NCBI RefSeq assembly: GCF_027706745.1
Contig: NZ_JAQFWP010000001.1
Coordinates: forward strand, 124,001 to 188,000
Direction: 5' to 3'
DNA length: 64,000 nucleotides
Source: Nocardiopsis suaedae
GTDB lineage: Bacteria > Actinomycetota > Actinomycetes > Streptosporangiales > Streptosporangiaceae
Position 1 is the stretch's first letter. Each line of letters starts with the position of its first letter. Position numbers and translations under genes: made by a program. The notes under the pieces are model-generated. The model did no database searches. It was not told where the DNA came from and saw only the letters and a list, made by a program, of their open reading frames with translations. Shown piece after piece: positions 57,761 to 64,000 of this stretch.

Positions 57761-58195
57761 CTACCGCTCGTGGCGGTCGCGGATCTGGACGCCGTGCTTG
57801 AGCTTGAGAAGGCGGTGGCGGACTGTGTCGGGGCTGATGCCGAAGTGGTCATCGACGCGTGCGAGTGACCAACCACTCTCTGGAGACGGGCGGCAACCCC
57901 AACTTGGTCGACGGGGAGGCCGCTCTGGCGTATAGGGGGCGTGCACGGCTGCGGCCTTGAGCACGGCCCTCAGCGGGAGGGCGGTGACCAAGGCGGTGAT
58001 GAGGCCGAGGACCGCCATCCAGAAAGCGAAGAGCGGCGTTTTTGCCTGAGTGGTGTCGGTCGACATCATCCCGCTGAGCGCACCGAGCGGCCAGCCGAGC
58101 GCGTTCCCCGGGATGCACGCGGCCACGGTCCCCACGACCGCCGCGGAGGCCGCGGTGATCGGGCCGTCCCGGTCGGTCGGCCGAGGGGTGGTCAT
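57761..58195 (-). pseudogene. Hybrid frame at the right edge of the island
   Basis: The first about 85 of 144 residues look like the start of a membrane protein (two hydrophobic segments, TAASAAVVGTVAACIPGNALG and PLFAFWMAVLGLITALVTALPLRAV). The rest is a helix-turn-helix tail, GWSLARVDDHFGISPDTVRH, then RLLKLKHGVQIRDRHER, of the kind found at the ends of actinobacterial mobile-element proteins. The two parts do not belong together, so the frame likely spans an island junction near 57.88 kb. Whether the membrane part is expressed is unknown. Confidence 0.5.
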
Positions 58196-58291
58196 GGACC
58201 AGGAGGAGGGACCGGTCCGGCCGCCATGAGGACGCCTTCCGCCGAAGGTCTGCGGACGGTTCGACGTACCGGCGGCCCTGTCCGGTTGCTC

Positions 58292-59047
58292 CTAGCCTTC
58301 CAGGCGGGCGTCTCCCCAGGTGGCGAATCGGTCCCTGTCACCGCCTCCGGCGTCGGGGGTGGTGATGCGCATGACGAGTTCCAGCTTGCTGCCCGCGGAG
58401 ACCGGGACGTCGAAGTCGTGGCTCTCCTGCATCGCCATGTCGCCGCTCTGAGCGGCGACCTTTCCGTCGACCCGGACCTCGAACTCCATCGTGGTGCCGA
58501 GCCTGGATTCGTCGGAGACCCCGGCCACGGCCCTGAACGCGGTGAAGCCCTCCGGCACGGTGTAGGTGAACACCTTCTCGTCGGCCACCGCGTTCAGCCG
58601 GTAGTAGACCGACTTCGGATACCGCGTACCGGCGATGGAGGCGGTCCCGTCGCTGACGACGACGCCCGACCCCTCGTCCTCGAGGTCTTCCAGGTAGACG
58701 GCCTCCACGGGGGCCGCCTCTGACGGGGAGGCCTCGCCCGGTTCCCCTCCGGTGTCCATTCCGGTCCCTCCGGTCCCGCCCTCTTGGCCGGAGGCCTCCG
58801 CCCCCTCCCGGCCGAAGGGCGATGCCGGAACGAGTCCAGTGGAGTAGGCCGCAGGAACCGCCGCCACCGCCATCACGACCAGGACCGACGCGAGCACCAG
58901 GCGCCGGCGTCGGCGGGGACGAGACTCGCCGTGGAGGTGGATGCCCCCGTGGATGTCCCTGGCCTGGAAGACCTTGTCGGCGTTCCCCGTGTTCTCGTTG
59001 CGGTGGTGTTCGGGGCCGGGCTCCTGCTTCGGGGGTCCTCCGTCCAT
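58292..59047 (-). CDS. Membrane-anchored protein with NPCBM-like domain
   Basis: This 251-residue protein opens with a short cytoplasmic tail containing ENTGNADKVFQARDIHGGIHLHGES. One membrane segment follows (LVLASVLVVMAVAAVPAAYST), then a Gly/Glu-rich linker and a C-terminal beta-sandwich similar to NPCBM/NEW2 domains (SVYYRLNAVADEKVFTYTVPEGFTAFRAVAGVSDESRLGTTMEFEVRVDGK). NPCBM domains bind carbohydrates. The ARDIHGGIHLH tail motif is shared with many actinobacterial signalling or effector proteins; its function is unclear. GGAGGACG precedes ATG 59047. Confidence 0.7.
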   Translation of the reverse strand: MDGGPPKQEPGPEHHRNENTGNADKVFQARDIHGGIHLHGESRPRRRRRLVLASVLVVMAVAAVPAAYSTGLVPASPFGREGAEASGQEGGTGGTGMDTGGEPGEASPSEAAPVEAVYLEDLEDEGSGVVVSDGTASIAGTRYPKSVYYRLNAVADEKVFTYTVPEGFTAFRAVAGVSDESRLGTTMEFEVRVDGKVAAQSGDMAMQESHDFDVPVSAGSKLELVMRITTPDAGGGDRDRFATWGDARLEG

Positions 59048-59199
59048 TCGTCCTCCTTGATGCGTGCGGCTCCGCACCGCCGTGACGCCACCGAAGAGGA
59101 CGGAGCGGGCGGTCGCGGGGACGAAGGAACGGTGCACCGGGTGGCGTTACGGGGATCGTAGCGTTCCCGGTTCCCGCCGGGGAGGTCTCCGCGCGATTC

Positions 59200-60087
59200 C
59201 TACCCGCCCGCGCCACGCACCCCTATCGGGACCACCAGGGGCGAGCCGGACACCGGGTCGGGGACGACCTTGCTCTCCAGGCCGAACGTGTCGGCCACCA
59301 GGTCGGGCGTCAGGACCTCATCCGGAGGGCCCGAGGCGCGGATCTCCCCGTCGTGCATGGCCACCAGCAGGTCGCTGTAGCGGCCTGCCAGGTTCAGGTC
59401 ATGCAGCACCATCACCACCGTCCGGCCGTGGTCCCGGTTGAGGCCGCGCACCAGGTCCAGCACCTCGATCTGGTGGGCCAGGTCCAGGTAGGTGGTCGGC
59501 TCGTCGAGCAGCAGCAGGTCGGTCCCCTGGGCCAGCGCCATGGAGATCCACGCGCGCTGGCGCTGGCCGCCCGAGAGCCGCTCCAGCGGGCGGTCGGCCA
59601 GGTCGGCCACGCCGGTCATCTCCAGCGCCTCGGTGACCGCCGCGGCGTCCGTCGACGACCACTGCCGGTACCAGCTCTGGTGCGGGTGCCGCCCGCGCAT
59701 CACCAGGTCGCCGACGGTCAGACCGGGCGGGGCCAGCGGCGACTGCGGCAGCACCGCCACCGTCCGCGCCACGTCGCGGGGCGCGGTCCGCTGGATCGGG
59801 CGCCCGTCCAGCACCACCTGCCCGGACCGGGGCCGCAGCAGCCGCCCCAGCGCCCGCAGCAGCGTCGACTTGCCGCACCCGTTGGGCCCGATGACGGAAG
59901 TCACCGCGCCGTCCGCGACCGCGAAATCCAGGTCGCGCGCGATCACGGTCTCGCCGTAGCCCAGGGTGGCGCCCTCGGCGCGCAGCCGGGACGCGGCCGG
60001 GGCACCGGACGGACCGCCGTCGGGGGCGCTGATGAGGGCGCTGTCAGGGGCCTCGGCGGCGGGGGAAGGGGAGCGGTCGGTGGTCAC
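59200..60087 (-). CDS. Iron-siderophore ABC transporter ATPase (FecE/FepC-like)
   Basis: The 295-residue ATPase has Walker A GPNGCGKST, signature LSGGQRQR, Walker B LLLLDEPTTYLD and switch His MVLHDLN. The TYLDLAHQ wording is typical of siderophore/haem importers. About 35 residues of low-complexity N-terminus precede the domain. The GTG start overlaps the permease stop (GTGA). Third gene of an iron-regulated operon. Confidence 0.9.
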   Translation of the reverse strand: MTTDRSPSPAAEAPDSALISAPDGGPSGAPAASRLRAEGATLGYGETVIARDLDFAVADGAVTSVIGPNGCGKSTLLRALGRLLRPRSGQVVLDGRPIQRTAPRDVARTVAVLPQSPLAPPGLTVGDLVMRGRHPHQSWYRQWSSTDAAAVTEALEMTGVADLADRPLERLSGGQRQRAWISMALAQGTDLLLLDEPTTYLDLAHQIEVLDLVRGLNRDHGRTVVMVLHDLNLAGRYSDLLVAMHDGEIRASGPPDEVLTPDLVADTFGLESKVVPDPVSGSPLVVPIGVRGAGG

Positions 60088-61178
60088 AGGCGGGCCTCCC
60101 GGTGCCGGAGGATGATCAGGTACATCAGGAACGGCGCCCCCAGCACCGCGGTGAACACGCCCACCGGCAGCTGGGTGGGGGCGAACAGTCCGGCGGCGAG
60201 CTGGTCGGCGCCGAGCGTCAGCGCGGCCCCGGTCAGGGCCGAGGTCAGCGGGGGCGGCTCGGCGGCGCCGCACAGCCGCAGCGCGATCTGCGGGGCCGCC
60301 AGGGCGACGAAGGTGATCGGCCCGGCCGCCGCCGTGGCCGCGCACACCAGCAGCGCCGCGCACAGCATCAGGCCCAGCCGGGCGGCGTCCACCCGGACGC
60401 CCAGGCCGCGCGCCGCGTCGTCGCCCAGCCCCAGCGCCGCCACGGCGCGCGCCGCGACCAGGGCCGTCGGCAGCAGCACCGCCAGCGCGGCGGCGGCCAC
60501 CCCGACCCGGTCCCAGTCGGCGGCGTGCAGACTGCCGGTCACCCACGTCTGCGCGCGGGCCGCGTCCTGCAGGTCGCTCCAGGTCATCACCCAGTAGACG
60601 AGGTTGGCGCACATCAGCGAGACGGCGACGCCCACCAGCAGCAGCCGGGTGCTCGCCACCCCGGACCGCCAGGACAGGCCGAACACCGCGGCGGCGGCGG
60701 CCAGGCCGCCCACCACCGCCCCGGCGGGCACGCCGAACTGGGCGGCCGCGCCGCTCACCCCGCCCGAGCCGCCGCCGAGCACGATCACCAGGACGGCGCC
60801 CACCGAGGCGCCCCAGCCGATCCCCAGGGTGTCCGGGCTGGCGAGCGGGTTGCGCGCCACCCCCTGCAGGATCGCCCCGGACAGCCCCAGGGCGGCGCCG
60901 ACCAGGGCCCCGGTCAGCGCCCGGGGCATCCGCAGCTCCATCACGACGAAGCGCTCCCCGCGGTCGCCGCCCCCGGCGAGCACCGCGAGCACGTCGGCGG
61001 CGCCCATCGGGTAGTCGTCGAAGGCGGTCAGCGCCCGGACGAACAGCCCGGCCAGCGCCGCAAGGATGAGCAGCGCGACGGCGGCGGTGCGCGGCCTCCA
61101 CGTCCAGGAGAGCGGTCCGGCGCGCAGGGCGCGGCGGCGGCCGGGCGGGGCGGGTGCGGGCGGTGCGGCGGGGGTCAC
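60084..61178 (-). CDS. Iron-siderophore ABC transporter permease 2 (FecD/FepG-like)
   Basis: The 364-residue FecCD-family permease has about nine membrane segments. It shows LRMPRALTGALVGAALGLSGAILQGVARNPLASPDTLGI, the hallmark, and the C-terminal PITFVALAAPQIALRLCG and LPVGVFTAVLGAPFLMYLI. GTG overlaps the stop of permease 1 (GTGA), so the pair is coupled. Confidence 0.92.
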   Translation of the reverse strand: MTPAAPPAPAPPGRRRALRAGPLSWTWRPRTAAVALLILAALAGLFVRALTAFDDYPMGAADVLAVLAGGGDRGERFVVMELRMPRALTGALVGAALGLSGAILQGVARNPLASPDTLGIGWGASVGAVLVIVLGGGSGGVSGAAAQFGVPAGAVVGGLAAAAAVFGLSWRSGVASTRLLLVGVAVSLMCANLVYWVMTWSDLQDAARAQTWVTGSLHAADWDRVGVAAAALAVLLPTALVAARAVAALGLGDDAARGLGVRVDAARLGLMLCAALLVCAATAAAGPITFVALAAPQIALRLCGAAEPPPLTSALTGAALTLGADQLAAGLFAPTQLPVGVFTAVLGAPFLMYLIILRHREARL

Positions 61179-62233
61179 GGGGCGATCATCCTTCCCCTGC
61201 GGACGAGGGCGATGAAGAACGGGGCGCCCAGGACGGCGAGGACGATGCCGACCTCCACCTCGCCGCTGCCGCGCACCACCCGTCCGGCGATGTCGGCGGC
61301 CAGCACCAGGCAGGCGCCGGCGGGGGCGGCCAGCGGCAGCATCCACCGGTGGTCGGGTCCGGCGACCGCGCGGGCCAGGTGCGGCGCGGCCAGCCCGACG
61401 AAGGCGATCGGCCCGGCGGCGGCCGTGGCGGCGCCGGTGAGCAGGGCGATGGCGGCCACCCCGGTGGCGCGGGTCAGGCGCACCCGCTGCCCGAGCGCGG
61501 TGGCCACGTCGTCGCCCAGCGCCAGCGCGTTGAGGCCGGGGGCGTTGGCGGCGGCCAGCGCCAGCCCGGCCGCGATGAACGGCAGCACCTGCCACAGCAC
61601 GTCCAGGGGCCGCCCGGCCAGGGTGCCCAGCCGCCAGAACCGGTACACCTCCAGGCTGGCGTGGTCCATCAGCACGATCGCCGAGACGAGCCCGCCGAGC
61701 AGGGCGCTCATCGCGGCCCCGGCGAGCACCAGGGTGACCGGGGTGGGGCCGCGGGACCCGCCGGCGGCGATGGCGAACACCGCCGCGGAGGCGGCGAGCG
61801 CCCCGGCGACCGCGAGCCACACGAACGCCGACACCTCGGTCAGCCCCAGCAGGAAGACGCCCAGGACCACGCCGAGGGCCGCGCCGTGCGCGACGCCGAG
61901 GACGCCGGGGTCGGCGATCGGGTTGCGGGTGTGGCTCTGCATGAGCACTCCGGCGGTGCCGAGAGCGGCGCCCACGGCGATCCCGATGGCGGTGCGGGGC
62001 AGGCGAAGCGACCACACCACCGCGCTGGCCTCGCCGCCGTCCGGCGTGCCCAGCACCCGCCAGACCTCGCCCGGTGGGAGGGCGCGGGCGCCGATGAGCA
62101 GGCTCGCCGCGGCGCAGGCGGCGAGCAGGCCCACCAGCACCGCCAGGCCGATCGTGCGGCGGGCGCGCACGGCGGCGCCGAAACCCGGAGTGCTCGGCGG
62201 TCCGGCCGCCCGGGCGGGGGAGGCGGAGGGCAT
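61175..62233 (-). CDS. Iron-siderophore ABC transporter permease 1 (FecC/FepD-like)
   Basis: The 352-residue permease has the FecCD hallmark LRLPRTAIGIAVGAALGTAGVLMQSHTRNPIADPGVLGV and PIAFVGLAAPHLARAVAGPDHR. ATG 62233 follows GAGGAG; the longer frame to 62374 would run across the iron box and is rejected. It heads a divergent operon opposite the binding protein gene. The N-terminal 20 residues are Ala/Pro-rich. Confidence 0.9.
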   Translation of the reverse strand: MPSASPARAAGPPSTPGFGAAVRARRTIGLAVLVGLLAACAAASLLIGARALPPGEVWRVLGTPDGGEASAVVWSLRLPRTAIGIAVGAALGTAGVLMQSHTRNPIADPGVLGVAHGAALGVVLGVFLLGLTEVSAFVWLAVAGALAASAAVFAIAAGGSRGPTPVTLVLAGAAMSALLGGLVSAIVLMDHASLEVYRFWRLGTLAGRPLDVLWQVLPFIAAGLALAAANAPGLNALALGDDVATALGQRVRLTRATGVAAIALLTGAATAAAGPIAFVGLAAPHLARAVAGPDHRWMLPLAAPAGACLVLAADIAGRVVRGSGEVEVGIVLAVLGAPFFIALVRRGRMIAP

Positions 62234-62361
62234 CACGGTCGCGGGACTCCTCGGGGACGGGGGACGGCGGCGGGGCGCCCCGGCCGGGCTCCGGACGGGC
62301 CCGGGCTGGACAAATGGGGCGCTGAACCGCATACTGCCTGATCGCGGGCGCAAGCTCACTC

Positions 62362-62380
62362 TTAGGCAAGACAAACCTAA
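62362..62380. promoter_or_regulatory. Iron box (DmdR/IdeR operator)
   Basis: TTAGGCAAGACAAACCTAA matches the actinobacterial iron box TTAGGTTAGGCTAACCTAA at 15 of 19 positions. It lies between the divergent permease (62233) and binding-protein (62408) genes and should repress both when iron is sufficient. Confidence 0.85.
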
Positions 62381-62407
62381 GGCATTGTCCCATCAGAAAG
62401 GTCCGCG

Positions 62408-63418
62408 ATGTCCCCCATCCGACGCCGCACCTCCCCCGGCGCCCTCGCGGGCGCCTTCGCCACCGGGGCGGCACTGCTGCTGTCCGCCGCCTGTGGAGGC
62501 GGGGGCGAGGAGTCCGGCTCCGCCGACGGCGGCGGCGACGGCGCGTTCCCGATCACCGTCGAGCACGCCATGGGCGAGACCACGATCGAGTCGGCGCCGG
62601 AGACCGTCGTCGTCCTGGACAACAGCTACCTGGACTCGGCCATCGCGCTCGGCATGGACGTGGTCGGGCGCACCGACTACTACGACGGCGGCGACCTGCG
62701 CGACTACCTCGGCGACGAGGGCACCGAGTACGCCGGGGACGCCGCGTCCCTGGGCACTCTGGAGGCGCCCGACATGGCCGCCATCGCCGAGCTGCAGCCC
62801 GACCTGATCCTCTCGGCGAAGGTCCGCCACGAGGACATCTACGAGCAGCTCTCGAAGATCGCGCCGACCGTGTTCTCCGAGACCACCGGGGCCACCTGGA
62901 AGCAGAACCACATCATGGTCGGCGGGGCCGTCGGCAAGAAGGACGAGGCCGAGCGGCAGATCGCCGCCTACGAGGAGCGCGCCGCCGAGCTGGGCGACCG
63001 GATCGCCGAGGCCTCCGGCGGCGAGATGCCCACCATGAACATGGTGCGGTTCGCGGGCGAGCCCACGGTCCGGCTGTACCAGCCCGAGTCCTTCCCCGGC
63101 ATCGTCCAGGCCGACGTGGGCGTGCCGATGCCCGAGGACGCCCCCGAGGGCGAGGACGGCGCCATCTCCGCCGACCTGGGCCCGGAGGAGATCCTGGACC
63201 TGGACGCCGATCACATCTACGTGTCCACCTGGGACGACGGCACCGGCGACGCGGCGGACAAGTCGGAGGAGTTCACCGGCAACCCGCTGTGGGACCAGCT
63301 GGAGGGCGAGAAGCACGAGGTCGACGACCGGGTGTGGGCCGGCTCCGTCAGCCTGCAGGGCGCCGACGCGATGCTCGACGACATGGCCGAGGGCTTCGGA
63401 GTCGACCCGGTCGAGTGA
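62408..63418 (+). CDS. Iron-siderophore-binding lipoprotein
   Basis: The 336-residue protein has a lipoprotein signal (lipobox Cys29, LLLSAACGG). Its class III binding-protein fold reads ITVEHAMGETTIESAPETVVVLDNSYLDSAIALGMDVVG, PDMAAIAELQPDLILSAKVRHEDIYEQLSKIAPTVF and GVDPVE at the end. It shares an iron box with the FecCD/FecE operon, so together they import a ferric siderophore. The siderophore is unknown; no biosynthesis genes are nearby. Confidence 0.9.
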   Translation: MSPIRRRTSPGALAGAFATGAALLLSAACGGGGEESGSADGGGDGAFPITVEHAMGETTIESAPETVVVLDNSYLDSAIALGMDVVGRTDYYDGGDLRDYLGDEGTEYAGDAASLGTLEAPDMAAIAELQPDLILSAKVRHEDIYEQLSKIAPTVFSETTGATWKQNHIMVGGAVGKKDEAERQIAAYEERAAELGDRIAEASGGEMPTMNMVRFAGEPTVRLYQPESFPGIVQADVGVPMPEDAPEGEDGAISADLGPEEILDLDADHIYVSTWDDGTGDAADKSEEFTGNPLWDQLEGEKHEVDDRVWAGSVSLQGADAMLDDMAEGFGVDPVE

Positions 63419-63455
63419 CCCGTCCCCGGGCGCGCGGCCGCCCGCCGCGGACGTA

Positions 63456-63487
63456 TCGGCCCGGACGCCGCAGTGCGTCCGGGCCGA
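63456..63487 (+). terminator. Terminator after the siderophore-binding gene
   Basis: A perfect 13-bp inverted repeat, TCGGCCCGGACGC / GCGTCCGGGCCGA, with a 6-base loop. The rest of the gap to 63722 shows nothing I can support. Confidence 0.8.
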
Positions 63488-63722
63488 CGGCGTACCTCTG
63501 ATTCGCGCAGGAAGCAGGCCGCTCCGGGGGCGTCGGCCTGAGCGCGGTGGTGGCACCCCGCCCCGTGCGCCCTGGCCGCCGAGGAGCAGGGCGGGACCGA
63601 CGCTCGGCCGGCGCGGGCCGACGGCCGACCACAGGAGGCGGCCGGTGTTCCTTCCGACAGGACCGCCCGCGCGCGTCCCCGCCCGGAGAAGCCGCCTCGA
63701 ACCGCGGTTCGACGGGGCCCGT

Positions 63723-64000
63723 TCAGGGCTTCTTCGCGATGCCGCCGATGATGATGTGCTTATTGCGCGGCGGCATCACATAGTTCCCCGCCTGGGCGCT
63801 CTCCTTGGGCAGGGGGCGCCAATCGTTCAGCGGGACCAGACCGGGCTCCACCAGCGGCCATCCCTGGAAATAGGAGAGGATCTCCTCCCGGCCGCGCCAG
63901 AGGCCGTGGCCGAGCTTCTCCATGAACGCCTTCTGCAGGGCCGCCGCCCTCTTCGCGCTCTTGGGCGAGCGTGCGGCGTCCGGGCAGCAGAAATGGCTGA
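63723..64000 (-). CDS. SAM-dependent methyltransferase, DUF574 type, C-terminal part (5' end outside window)
   Basis: The frame is open to the window end and ends at 63723 (TGA on the minus strand). Its text SHFCCPDAARSPKSAKRAAALQKAFMEKLG, then FQGWPLVEPGLVPLNDWRP, then YVMPPRNKHIIIGGIAKKP, is the C-terminus of the actinobacterial SAV2177-like methyltransferase family. Substrate unknown. The first in-frame Met is at 63923, but the family sequence continues upstream, so the gene is truncated by the window. Confidence 0.75.
   Translation of the reverse strand, partial: SHFCCPDAARSPKSAKRAAALQKAFMEKLGHGLWRGREEILSYFQGWPLVEPGLVPLNDWRPLPKESAQAGNYVMPPRNKHIIIGGIAKKP

Larger units (their letters stand above)
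54779..57880. mobile_element. Small low-GC genomic island beside tRNA-Asn
   Basis: From the tRNA to about 57.88 kb the gene content and composition change. The two intact genes (55.6-57.7 kb) are about half G+C by eye, against about three quarters in the flanks. At the left are remnants of a serine recombinase and a folate-type gene; at the right a helix-turn-helix tail fused to an unrelated membrane frame. No direct repeat of the tRNA 3' end was found, so the integration event is old or decayed. The intact cargo is the TIR and HEPN-like pair. Confidence 0.75.

Noticed and set aside
54800-57900. att-type direct repeat of the tRNA-Asn 3' end
   Set aside because: No second copy of TTCGAGTCCAGTCGCGGG was found at the right side by eye.

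Overview
The window is high-GC actinomycete chromosome. Nearly every gene shows the strong third-position G/C bias of that group, GTG starts are frequent, and several regulatory sites are actinobacterial in type (IdeR/DmdR iron box, Zur box, DasR-like palindromes, a leuA leader peptide). The gene content fits a Nocardiopsis or Streptomonospora-like member of Nocardiopsaceae, but I cannot fix the genus from sequence alone.

Layout. 1-25 kb is a mostly conserved housekeeping block: end of gcl, leuA with its leader, a CAP-domain protein, recO-uppS, two tandem SGNH hydrolases, zur-znuB-znuC, a very large teichoic-acid-type glycosyl/glycerophosphotransferase, cutC, an ABM protein, glyS, a hemolysin III family protein, ppdK, a YdcF-like protein and dgt. 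The order recO/uppS/zur/glyS/dgt/dnaG is a neighbourhood I know from mycobacteria. Here dgt and dnaG, normally close, lie about 21 kb apart. The inserted segment holds a DinB/methyltransferase/XRE group, a broken vapBC pair, a complete L-arabinose/arabinan locus and a convergent three-gene sugar ABC transporter.

The arabinan locus (25.97-41.05 kb) reads as one programme. A LacI-type regulator sits behind a perfect operator, with a second operator copy inside the araB start. Then come araB-araD-araA, a CUT1 transporter (oligosaccharide type), a GH43 arabinanase-like lipoprotein, a GH51 arabinofuranosidase and a CUT2 ChvE/GguAB-type monosaccharide transporter. Secreted cleavage, oligomer import, intracellular trimming, monomer import and conversion to D-xylulose-5-phosphate are all encoded together.

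44-54 kb returns to conserved functions: dnaG followed by a primary-type sigma factor, a membrane-anchored GH18 protein, a flavin/F420-type oxidoreductase, a FAD plus Fe-S D-lactate/glycolate-type dehydrogenase and several small proteins. At 54.8 kb a tRNA-Asn marks the edge of a small low-GC island (to about 57.9 kb). It carries a frameshifted serine-recombinase remnant, a 3' fragment of a 5-formyltetrahydrofolate cyclo-ligase-like gene, and a divergent pair: a TIR-domain protein and a protein with a HEPN-type R-x4-H motif. Both appear to start leaderless from facing promoters. This pair is the best candidate here for an undescribed (probably anti-phage, abortive-infection type) system.

The right end holds an NPCBM-like membrane protein, a siderophore ABC transporter with an iron box in its divergent promoter, and the end of a DUF574-type methyltransferase.
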